From contig MLAK01000167.1 in the NCBI GenBank assembly GCA_001839685.1, positions 68,412-132,411 of the forward strand: DNA of 64,000 nucleotides, written 5' to 3'. This document shows, in pieces, positions 39,982-48,890 of this stretch (position 1 is the first letter of the stretch; each line of letters starts with the position of its first letter). Made by a program: the position numbers and the translations under genes. The notes beneath the pieces were generated by a model, which was given only the letters and a program-made list of their open reading frames with translations, searched no databases and was not told the origin of the DNA. The DNA comes from Tritrichomonas foetus. Taxonomy: Eukaryota > Parabasalia > Tritrichomonadida > Tritrichomonadidae.

Positions 39982-40596
39982 TCACCATTCATTACCACAG
40001 TTAGGCTTTACAATCGCCCCCGATGGGCATCTATCTCTTAATGCCTCTATAAAATCTGTATCTGATTCTTCGTTTGATTCAATATCATCTTCAGAATCTT
40101 CGCTCCAGCAAACAGGAAGAGGGTCAATCCGCGCTATATTTGATTCCCAGTCCAAATTGGTAGGGAATTCGTCTGTATTCTCATCGTCTTCTGAAAAACT
40201 ATCTTCTTGCGATTCGATCATCGACCTATAAATCGTAGAAGCACTTCTCGAAGACTCCAACAAAACAAAGGCGACATCGGAAACTCGAAGGGCCTCTTCA
40301 AAAAGGACCTTTTGTTGTCGCTCTTCATTATTGATGGGCTCTTCTGTAATCTGTTGAGTTTGAATGGCTTTTCGAACCATTAGAATAATAGTATCGTTCT
40401 GTTGTAAATTGTTTTTGGCCAGACTTAGGTCTGGGTTGAGTACGTTTCCTTTATGTAAAAAAATCGGATACGAATTCGGAGAAAAATTCATGCCTGCAGA
40501 GGCGAGAAGTGATCGAACTGTTGCAGAGCGCTTTGATACAACTGTTGATGACTTTCCTGTGATTGTTTTGATTGTTAGTTGAAATTCATCATCCAT
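39982..40596 (-). CDS. Ubiquitin-like-domain protein
   Basis: A 204-residue protein. Residues 4-76 read as a ubiquitin-like fold (FQLTIKTITGKSSTVVSKRSATVRSLLAS, then YPIFLHKGNVLNPDLSLAKNN and DTIILMVRK), with the strand-helix-strand order and the 'L....I...DTI.L' end. There is no C-terminal Gly-Gly, so it is not a conjugated modifier. The second half is acidic and Ser-rich (EDSFSEDDENTDE, then SEDSEDDIESNEESD). It could be an adaptor that uses the domain to dock on proteasome or ubiquitin machinery. Function unknown; the family is seen often in trichomonad genomes as far as I know. Confidence 0.6.
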   Translation of the reverse strand: MDDEFQLTIKTITGKSSTVVSKRSATVRSLLASAGMNFSPNSYPIFLHKGNVLNPDLSLAKNNLQQNDTIILMVRKAIQTQQITEEPINNEERQQKVLFEEALRVSDVAFVLLESSRSASTIYRSMIESQEDSFSEDDENTDEFPTNLDWESNIARIDPLPVCWSEDSEDDIESNEESDTDFIEALRDRCPSGAIVKPNCGNEW

Positions 40597-41303
40597 CCTT
40601 CTTCAATACCAATATAGTCTCAATTTTTCAAAGTTATCTAGCTGAGTTTGGTGTCACTTTTTAGAATTAATTCAAAATCCTGAGATTATATTTGAGTCAA
40701 CAAAAGAAAAATGATGATTTTGATTGATGAATGTGGTGTAATTTTAGGGAGAAAACCTTCGAATGGAAAAATATCAAATGAAGTATAAATTTATGAGGTC
40801 TTCCAAAAATATAATGAAAAGCATTGAAAAATAATTCATTTATGTGAAAATAATTACTTTCAAAAAGCCATGATTTGAATTAGCGATACGGAGTGTTTTC
40901 AATTGTTGTTCAAATTTTTCTCATGTTATAAAATACTTTGAGAAATTTCTTTACATATTTAAAATCTCAACTTTTTCATAGAAAATTTCTAAAATTTATC
41001 TTTTTAATTCTTTTTTTTTACAAGTGATTTTTGATCGAGATACACTTGTAAAACTTCTTCTACAAGGTTATCAGCAGCTCAATAAAATGACTGTATAACA
41101 AGACATATAGTATCTATATTTTCAATTTGAACGATCATAACACATCATCATAAAAACACCACCCTTTGAGTATCATAAAGCATGTATTCATTGCTTAGAA
41201 TTGAACATTTTTTATTTCTGCGACTTCAAAAAAAAAAGAAGAGAAAAAATTTAAAACATTAAAAAATCTTTTAAAATTTTTACAAGAATGATTATATTTC
41301 TGA
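40597..41303. other. Intergenic, no gene seen
   Basis: About 700 bases between two minus-strand genes, AT-rich, nothing recognisable. Confidence 0.5.
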
Positions 41304-42491
41304 TTATGATGATTGTGGTTTTGCTAGTGAATTTGTTTCAACTTCCAAATCATGGATCATCTGCGCAGACTCTTTCGAAAAGGTTTGATGTTCTTTTTCG
41401 ATGGATGTCAGCTCATCATGCTTTTGTTGTGTTTCAGTTGAGAGTTCACGAGTGAGACGAACAATTTCTTTTCTGAGTTCAAGGATGGTCATATTTGTTC
41501 CAGGGACTTTTTGTTCCACAAATTCTTTTTCATGAGTTAATTTTGCATTTAATTCTTTTTCTGTTTCATTCAATTCATTTGTGAAGTCGTCAATTGCTGT
41601 ACTATATCGCTCAAGTTTTAAGAGTGTATAAGCTAATGTTCCCCAATTATTAATGACAACATTTGATTTCTTTTCCGTTACAACTTTTTGATAGGATTTC
41701 ACTTTTTCAAACAAATTATTAATTTTAATTCCTAAATCATCAAATTTAACATTGATAGAAACAATGCAGTGCTCAATTTCGATGGACTGCTTATTAAGAA
41801 AGTTTTGACATGTTTCTACATATTTTTGAATCATTTCTTGCAATTTGGATTGATCAAATTCCAAACTTGCGTCTTCAAAATGTTCAAAAGATAAACGTGA
41901 AATTTTCTGGTTATAATTATCTGTTAAAGCTTTTTTCTGTCCTTCTAATTGATTTACTTGATCTTGAAAATGATTCAATTTATTCAATGACTTTTCTTTC
42001 TTCATAGCTATCAGTTTGTTTGCGGCCTGTTTAAAAACACCAATTTTGCGCGATGCTTCCAACTTGAAATTTGAATAGAAATCTTTCAATAATACAAATT
42101 GATTTTTCAATTGCTCAAAAGTGCCAAGAATTGTGATTTGACTTTTATTTTCTGTGTCCCGATCGAGTGTACGAAGAGCTGCTTTCAATTTTTCAAGCTG
42201 TTCTTTCTTCTGTTTTTCGTTTAGATTCAATTCGTGTAATTCTTTGAGATATGCTTCAGTCATGTTTTCTGGTTCGCATTGTAAGTATTCGCATATTTGT
42301 TGTTCTAGTAATTTGAGTTCATCGTACTCTTCGCCAACTTTACACTCGAAATTTTTGGTTTGATTGAATACTCGAAATGCTTCTATTTGGGTTTTTGTGT
42401 ACAATGCATTAACTTTGTTAAGTTCTGCGAGAAGTTTATTCTGTTTCAGTTGGAGCTCCCTTATATCTCGAAAGCTGAGATGTTTTGCCAT
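41304..42491 (-). CDS. Coiled-coil protein of unknown family
   Basis: A 395-residue, almost entirely helical protein with long heptad patterns at about residues 1-45, 75-120, 170-220 and 300-385. There is one non-helical break around residue 285 (VVINNWGTLAYTLLKL). It has no signal peptide or membrane segment. The profile is that of a cytoskeletal or vesicle-tethering coiled coil, but I recognise no family. Start ATG at 42491. Confidence 0.65.
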   Translation of the reverse strand: MAKHLSFRDIRELQLKQNKLLAELNKVNALYTKTQIEAFRVFNQTKNFECKVGEEYDELKLLEQQICEYLQCEPENMTEAYLKELHELNLNEKQKKEQLEKLKAALRTLDRDTENKSQITILGTFEQLKNQFVLLKDFYSNFKLEASRKIGVFKQAANKLIAMKKEKSLNKLNHFQDQVNQLEGQKKALTDNYNQKISRLSFEHFEDASLEFDQSKLQEMIQKYVETCQNFLNKQSIEIEHCIVSINVKFDDLGIKINNLFEKVKSYQKVVTEKKSNVVINNWGTLAYTLLKLERYSTAIDDFTNELNETEKELNAKLTHEKEFVEQKVPGTNMTILELRKEIVRLTRELSTETQQKHDELTSIEKEHQTFSKESAQMIHDLEVETNSLAKPQSS

Positions 42492-43030
42492 TGAAGTTCT
42501 AATTTCGTAATTTTCTAGTTGGGCGAAATTTCAATGAATCATGGAATTAATTAAATACTTTACATTTTTTTCTAAAGAAAAAACGTTTAAAGATTTCAAT
42601 TTGAGATTTCAATATCTTATTTCGTTCATTTCACTTCATTTATTTTTTGGTTATCTGATCTGTTGATGAAATGCAATTGAGAAATCTCATCCAATGAGAC
42701 CCTTATCAATCATAATTTTTATCTAACAATTTATTCCTAAATAACTTGAGAAGTAAAATTGAAATTAAATGTAGTCAGAAGAAACACCAAAAAGATAATT
42801 AATGAACCAAACGTATGTGATTGTATTAGATCAAGAAATAACATGAATTTGGATCTTCATTAAGAATTTTTGTCAATTTGAGCGAATTTTTCGGGAAATG
42901 TGAAATTGACTGTCTCTATTCACCATGTTTGTCTGAATATTCATGAACTTTTTCAGAAATCATAAAGCCAAAAATCCATTCAAAAAAGGAGACCGTTAAT
43001 TCATCAATCCGATTCATCAAAATTTCATAA
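42492..43030. other. Divergent promoter region, no gene seen
   Basis: About 540 bases between the coiled-coil gene (minus) and the processing peptidase (plus). It contains TCATA/TCATC motifs just before the latter. Confidence 0.5.
43025..43029 (+). promoter_or_regulatory. Initiator-like motif, very short leader
   Basis: TCATA in TTTCATAAATG, with the presumed start A only four bases before the ATG. The same 11-base string occurs before the glycosyltransferase at 44680. Confidence 0.4.
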
Positions 43031-44362
43031 ATGGCGATTTTAGCACCAACTGCTATTCCTAAAATTACCACTCTTACGAACGGCCTCAGAGTTGCCACTA
43101 TTCCAATTCAATCAGAACTTTCCACGATTGGAATTTGGGTGAAATCAGGATCGATTTATGAAAACGCGAAAAACAACGGTACAGCTCACTACCTCGAACA
43201 TATGATCTTCAGAGGCAATGAAAAATACCCTCAAAGTCAATTAGAAGAGATTGCAGATTTGAAAGGAATCAATCTTCGAGCCGCCACAACACGAACTACG
43301 ACATCGTTTTCCGCTAAAATCAGCAATAATAATTTTGGACTCGCCGCCGATATAATTTCTCAAATTGTTTTAAATCCAAGAATTGCAAAAACTGATGTTG
43401 AAAATGAACGATACACCATTTTAACTGAAGAATATGAAGTCAAGCATAATTACAGTGAAACGCTTTGGGACTTACTTCATTCTCTTGCCTTTGAAAAATC
43501 ACCGGTGTCGTTTCCAATTTTAGGAACAAAAGATACAATTACATCTATCTCAGCCGAGATGATAAAAGAGCATCATGAGAAATTCTTTAATCCATCAAAT
43601 TGTATCTTTGTTTGTGCCACTAATATGGAGCACGAGAAATGCGTTGAACATATCGATAAAGCAACAACATTTATCAAAAAGCGTCCACCTTTAAACATTG
43701 ATGCGATCGATAATTCAGTTAAAGTTGACTTCACTCCTAATGTCAGAATGTTTTCATCCAACTTCCTTGATCGAAGCTGGATGAGTTGCGGCGTTGAGGC
43801 ACCTTGCGCAAGCAGTGTCGATTTTCCAACATGCCAACTAATGAAAGAAGCAATTGGAACTGTCGAACCTGAATTAAGTATGGAATCTTCACCATTACTC
43901 AAGTCTGCTGCAGTAGACCAAGTAACTCTGCACTATCAGCCTTACGGACGATCAGGAATTTTAGGATTCTTAGGCTACACACAATTCGGGCGTGAACAAG
44001 AATGGCTAAACTCAGTAATAAATAGCATCACAAAAGCAACAGTTGAAATAACGGAAGAGAACTTGAAGATGGCTAAAAATAGAGCTAAATACGTGCTTGC
44101 AAAGAATCTATCATCATCTTTTTGCGTGGCTGACGAACTCGGAATAAACCTGCACCTTGTTGGCAAATGGAGAAGCATCAATGAATGGAATGAAATATTC
44201 GAAAAAATTACCAAAGAATCACTCAGTGACTTCGCAATGGGATACTTCTACAAGAAAACGCCTGCTTGCGCCTTAATCGTGAAGGCACAGCAGCAACAAG
44301 AACAAGCACAACAACAACAACCAGCACAACAACAACAGAAATCCAAAATAATAAGGCCATAA
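43031..44362 (+). CDS. Processing peptidase beta subunit (M16, hydrogenosomal/MPP-beta-like)
   Basis: A 443-residue M16 protein. The inverted zinc motif HXXEH is intact: HYLEH, residues H53, E56 and H57. The distal zinc ligand is E133 (ILTEEYE), exactly 76 residues after H57 as in yeast MPP-beta. So this is the active, beta-type subunit that removes the targeting presequences of imported organelle proteins. In trichomonads the organelle is the hydrogenosome. The N-terminus (MAILAPTAIPKITTLTNG) lacks a long cleavable presequence. The C-terminus has a Gln-rich tail (AQQQQEQAQQQQPAQQQQ). A core protein of respiratory complex III is the alternative homologue, but the organism lacks that complex. 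Confidence 0.85.
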   Translation: MAILAPTAIPKITTLTNGLRVATIPIQSELSTIGIWVKSGSIYENAKNNGTAHYLEHMIFRGNEKYPQSQLEEIADLKGINLRAATTRTTTSFSAKISNNNFGLAADIISQIVLNPRIAKTDVENERYTILTEEYEVKHNYSETLWDLLHSLAFEKSPVSFPILGTKDTITSISAEMIKEHHEKFFNPSNCIFVCATNMEHEKCVEHIDKATTFIKKRPPLNIDAIDNSVKVDFTPNVRMFSSNFLDRSWMSCGVEAPCASSVDFPTCQLMKEAIGTVEPELSMESSPLLKSAAVDQVTLHYQPYGRSGILGFLGYTQFGREQEWLNSVINSITKATVEITEENLKMAKNRAKYVLAKNLSSSFCVADELGINLHLVGKWRSINEWNEIFEKITKESLSDFAMGYFYKKTPACALIVKAQQQQEQAQQQQPAQQQQKSKIIRP

Positions 44363-44679
44363 AAAGGAGAAAAGAAAAGAAAAAAGATGTTCATCTTATT
44401 TTTAGATCATATTAAAGCTTTATAAATGATAAAATTTGGTTGTCTCTTATTCAATTTTTTTGGTGTATTTTAGTTTACTTTGTTTTCATGTGATTCTGAT
44501 ATTTTGCAGAACTCGGCCGTAAATTGCTGAGAACAGGAAGAGTTTTACTTATTTGAACTAACTTTTGTATTTTTTGTTGCTTTTTGATTATAATATAATA
44601 TATAAGGATCTGCGAGTTTCTGTTCCTTACGAAGTGTTAATAATGACTTCACATCATATTTTTACATCACATTTCATAA
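44363..44679. other. Intergenic, glycosyltransferase promoter region
   Basis: About 320 bases with several TCAYW motifs near its end (44650-44678). No gene. Confidence 0.5.
44674..44678 (+). promoter_or_regulatory. Initiator-like motif, very short leader
   Basis: TCATA in TTTCATAAATG, immediately before the ATG at 44680; other TCACA copies lie 10-30 bases upstream, so the true start is uncertain. Confidence 0.35.
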
Positions 44680-45813
44680 ATGCTTCATCACAAAAGACGA
44701 AAAAATCCTATCAGTCTTCGAAAACACTTGATTTTTATCGTTGTATCAGCATTTGTGTTAATATCGACATACTTTTATCTCTACAAAACCGATTTAAATC
44801 AAAGAATTATTTATCGCACAAATTATAATTATATCAACGAAACTGATCTCAAGACCAAAAAGAAGCCACTTTGCCATATTTACATTTATTCATCAGGCCC
44901 AGAAATTTGCCGAGTCCAGTATTCAAAAGGCACCTGGGCTAATCATCCCCTTGTTCATGATGGAACATTTCGAATTACCAACATTATGTCGAGCGAAGCA
45001 AACATTGCCAAAGAAGTTTTTCGAACAATTCGAGTACCATGCACTGATTTATGTCCAGAAATCGACGGACTTGTTTGCCGCCAAGATTATTCATATATTG
45101 CTTTTCTTCATGAAGCTGCCGAGGCCGATTGGCTCTATCGTGCGATAGATGACCAATATTTAGATTTGTATAATTTGTATGAATACATTACAAATCTAAA
45201 TAAAATTGTTGATCCAGCAGAAAATCTTGTTTCAAAATCTCGGATCAATTCAAAGCATATGCCTGATAGATTTATTCTTGGAGGTATTGGATGGCTCCTC
45301 TCAAAAGGAATGGTGAAGTACATGTTTCGAAATAAGTTGAACTTAATGACCCATTTCAAAAACTCATTCATTACACAGGATGACACAACTATGTCTTTGG
45401 TTAATGATTTAGTTTTCCCCAATCCTCTCTACTGGGATGAACCACATTTCATCGGCCAGAATTTCCAGCCGATGTTTGACAAATATTTCAAGGATTATGA
45501 TTTTTCTGGTGTCCCAGAATGTCCATCCAATTTTATGGTCGCTTTATTGAAAAACATTATTGGAATTCATCTGTTCGGACGCGATGAACGTTTAAGGACT
45601 TTTTCCGAAAGACTGAAGGAGCTTCCTGAAGATCTATGCTTCTACTACCTTCCAAAAGATCCTGATTTATATCTTTGCATGCGAAATAATGCAACAATTG
45701 TCGCAAGAAATGATTTGGATGCGATCCGGGCAAACACGCCAGTTTATACAATGGAGCACAAGCACAAACCGCCACCAAAGAAGAGGCCAAGGTATTATTC
45801 CGATTTAATTTGA
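44680..45813 (+). CDS. Type II membrane glycosyltransferase, fringe/GT31-like
   Basis: A 377-residue protein with a single membrane anchor near the N-terminus (HLIFIVVSAFVLISTYFYLY, about residues 16-36) after a basic cytoplasmic tail, the usual Golgi type II topology. The luminal domain shows 'ADWLYRAIDDQYLDLYNLYEYI', equivalent to the WYYRAIDDTYI block of fringe/C1GalT enzymes, with the DD as the metal-binding motif. It then has 'FILGGIGWLLSKGMVKYMF' (GG.G.vls pattern) and 'ITQDDTTMSLV', the second acidic pair. Likely transfers a sugar to a glycoprotein or glycolipid in the Golgi; donor and acceptor unknown. Confidence 0.7.
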   Translation: MLHHKRRKNPISLRKHLIFIVVSAFVLISTYFYLYKTDLNQRIIYRTNYNYINETDLKTKKKPLCHIYIYSSGPEICRVQYSKGTWANHPLVHDGTFRITNIMSSEANIAKEVFRTIRVPCTDLCPEIDGLVCRQDYSYIAFLHEAAEADWLYRAIDDQYLDLYNLYEYITNLNKIVDPAENLVSKSRINSKHMPDRFILGGIGWLLSKGMVKYMFRNKLNLMTHFKNSFITQDDTTMSLVNDLVFPNPLYWDEPHFIGQNFQPMFDKYFKDYDFSGVPECPSNFMVALLKNIIGIHLFGRDERLRTFSERLKELPEDLCFYYLPKDPDLYLCMRNNATIVARNDLDAIRANTPVYTMEHKHKPPPKKRPRYYSDLI

Positions 45814-46319
45814 TTTTGTTTGAATTCAAGAGATCATATTTTTTTATGATTTCTGTGAAAATTTGTTTTTGTTGATTTGATAATTTTATTGTAATTTAAT
45901 AGATTTTATTTAATATAAATGTTTCTATTCCATATGTCTTTTTTATTCTTTCTTTTGATTTTATAGTGTATTCTAATTTGTAATCAAACATCTGAATATA
46001 AATAATATTTTTCGAGTACATAATGTTTAAAAACATTCATGTATAGAATCGGAGAAAGTTATCAATCCAATCTCTCGAATATTATTCCGTATATTAATTC
46101 ATGTATATTAATTCATGTATATTAATTCATGTATATTAGTTCATGTATATTAGTTCATGTATATTAGTTCATGTATATTAGTTCATGTATATTAGTTCAT
46201 GTATATTAGTTCATGTATATTACTATTTTGTGAAAAAAGATCAACAAAACCGAGATCATCAAGCTTGAGGTATTCTATTTTATTTAAAACACAGAAAGAT
46301 TAATATCGATGAGTAATCA
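45814..46319. other. Intergenic between convergent genes, contains tandem repeat
   Basis: Holds the 14-bp array at 46089-46221 and otherwise nothing recognisable. Confidence 0.5.
46089..46221. repeat. Tandem repeat, 14-bp unit, about 9.5 copies
   Basis: Unit GTATATTAATTCAT. The first copies have AATTCAT and the following ones AGTTCAT, so a single base change has spread through a block of adjacent units. Confidence 0.95.
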
Positions 46320-47213
46320 TCACCATACAATATTGTTACAAATTTGACCTTTATCAGAAGAAACAGCGCCACCTTTGTGCTCAAATAGATTGTAGTAATA
46401 TCTTTTATCGTCGATGATCATGTATGTTTTATTGTGGTTCTTTGCAAGCACACCAAACTCCGCTTCATGAGTATACCCGCCAATTCTGAGCAACTGTTTA
46501 ATGGTAGACATTCTATATATACTTGGTCCGTTTGTGAAATGGAAAGGAAGGTTCAGTAAATTCACGCATTTCACGCCCTCTTTTATGAAAATTTGTTTCC
46601 CCGATTTTTCGTACCATTCGTGAGGGATTTCTCTGATTACTACACCAAAAATTGATGGATCGGATTGGTTTAAAATTTTGATAATATTTTTAATAAATGG
46701 AATTTTCGGATCATTCAAATACCAATCTTCTTCCAGTAGGAAGATGTAATCCGCATTATTGCACAGATTGAATCCCATTGTGAAAGCAAAAGGGTGTCCC
46801 ATCCTTTTGTAGCTCATAAGTCGATGATGGAATTTATTTTCTGCGAGAATTTCGTCTCTCCCCTCCGACGCCTGGTCCACCCAATTTAAGGCGTACGTTA
46901 AATCAGGTTCGTACTTCTGTATGTGCGATAGAATGCGCTTTAGAGTTTCTTTGAGAAGATGGAGTCTGTCGCATGAGAAAAGGGTAATGCATATGTCGAC
47001 TTTTTCGTTTTCAACTGGTTTCATTCGAAAGTTTTTGATGATGAAGTTTTTATGTAGGTTTTTGTTGAAATATACGATTTTGTGTCTGTTGTTCCTTTTG
47101 AGAATCGAGTGCAAAATAAAGAAAATGACTAAAATCAGGAAATGAAGCGTGAAGTAAACCTTACAATCCCAAAGATACGAACGACGACTTTTTACATGTT
47201 TCCTGAATATCAT
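46320..47213 (-). CDS. Type II membrane glycosyltransferase-like protein (GT2/GT-A fold)
   Basis: A 297-residue protein with a basic N-terminus, a membrane anchor (VYFTLHFLILVIFFILHSIL, about residues 19-38) and a luminal GT-A-like domain. 'VDICITLFSCDRLHLLKETLKRIL' is the nucleotide-binding strand-helix. 'ADYIFLLEEDWYL' carries the acidic pair of a DXD-like motif. 'FHFTNGPSIYRMSTIKQLL' resembles the acceptor-loop block of GT2/POMGnT-like enzymes. Probable Golgi sugar transferase. It is convergent with the GT31-like gene across about 500 bases; both are glycosylation genes. Confidence 0.65.
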   Translation of the reverse strand: MIFRKHVKSRRSYLWDCKVYFTLHFLILVIFFILHSILKRNNRHKIVYFNKNLHKNFIIKNFRMKPVENEKVDICITLFSCDRLHLLKETLKRILSHIQKYEPDLTYALNWVDQASEGRDEILAENKFHHRLMSYKRMGHPFAFTMGFNLCNNADYIFLLEEDWYLNDPKIPFIKNIIKILNQSDPSIFGVVIREIPHEWYEKSGKQIFIKEGVKCVNLLNLPFHFTNGPSIYRMSTIKQLLRIGGYTHEAEFGVLAKNHNKTYMIIDDKRYYYNLFEHKGGAVSSDKGQICNNIVW

Positions 47214-48890
47214 TTGGGTTTCTTCTCAATTTGACCATTTCAACAATCAAAAAGTTTATAAATTTTCTGGTGGATTGGGATATTTAAAAATGGCAGCAAT
47301 TTTGAGGATGGAGTTAATAAAACACTAGAAAAATCATTTATTTACTCTTTGGTGAAGATTTAAAATAACTTGATATGTGTATTTAGTATATAGCTATTTT
47401 GAGTCGATAAATATTTCGTAATAACTGAGATAAATGTAAATAAGTTTGGTATCAATTTCCTTTCAATTCCAAATATTTGAGAAGACAGCTTTCAATATTT
47501 TGTGTAATTTGAATGCATCTCGCTTTTTTGAATGAATCTTCATCTTTTTCTTTCTTGAAGTGATTACTTTGAGGTTCCCTTAAAATGCTGATTGTTGATG
47601 TTGAATATGATTAAGTTCGTTCTTCGAAGTCTCAATTATTGAAAGATGAGTGTAAATTGATTTTGACAGCAGGAACGCTCTTATTAACATTGATCAAGTG
47701 ATATCCTAGATAGTGATATCTTAGATGGTGATATCTTAGATAGTGATATCCAAACTATCCACATTGTCAAGTATATGGTCCAAATGAAGCTTCAGCCATA
47801 TATATAAGATGTCTTTTATATTAATCTGGTGCAAAAAATTTTCGTGCAATGTAGATAGATTTTTTCGTTTCAGAACAATCGAAAAATATTTCATTCAAAT
47901 AAAAATCCTCCTGATCAAAACATGGAAATGGCACACCATTCAAATTTTCAAAAATCTGGTCAATTTCCAATACAATTGTCAAGATCTAATACTGCTTTAA
48001 TGAAGCTTCTATTAGTGTTTTCAAGGTGAAAATCATCTCTTTAGTATTCTATATCTTTGGATAAAAAACTTGCATTATATTACACGATAAATTCACTTCA
48101 TTTTATTTCAATCCTTTCAATTAGCAGCAATCTTTTTCCAGGAAACACAATTTGAAAGCTTTTTCTCCTTGTTGAATACTGCTAATATGATAATTAATTA
48201 TATTAGAATACATTTTGATGATCACCCAAATACACAATATTATTCTTTTATTTCTTTCAAATATCTAAGAAAGTGCATGATAATCCAACTGTATCTCGTC
48301 CAAACATAGATTCATCATATATAAGAAAACTGCTTTTCAAAAACTAATATAGAAATCTAACATGAAAATTATTAAGTGAACTTTTTATGACCTTTCGATT
48401 TTCTTTAAACACAATTTTCACATAGTTCTAATCAACTGATTTCCACCTAGAAAATTAATAAAAATCCGGCTTCTTGATTGCACTGTCTTGTTGGTTTTCT
48501 ATCCTTTTCAAAAAGCATGAAGAGAATTTTAAAGTACGCTTGTGATGCTAAACTTTGTCATTGATATTTTTAAAATGTCTCTAATCTCTAAAGGTGAACT
48601 GAGGCATTCATAACTTTGGTGCAAAATGTCTTTATGTATTTTCTCAATTAGTTTGACTTTAACTGGTGTAATTAATGCATAATATGCACAAAATTGGATC
48701 ATTAAGATAGAAAATTATGAAATGAATATCTGTCTAAAATGATATTTTCCTTAACAAACCACCTAAAACTGAGAAATATGTTAGCTCACGCAATTATTAT
48801 CGATCATGGTCCTAGCAGAAATATTTTGTCAAGTGAAATCATTCAACTGTTTCAAAAAAATGAAGAGCTACACATGACATAACAAGAAAT
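47214..48890. other. Divergent intergenic region, no gene seen
   Basis: 1.7 kb, AT-rich. Contains a 15-bp repeat of about four copies near 47698-47755. A 63-codon ORF at 47809-48000 lacks any domain. Confidence 0.5.
47698..47755. repeat. Short tandem repeat, 15-bp unit, about 4 copies
   Basis: Copies close to GTGATATCTTAGATA containing the palindrome GATATC, with single-base differences (CCTAGATA, TTAGATG). Confidence 0.85.
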
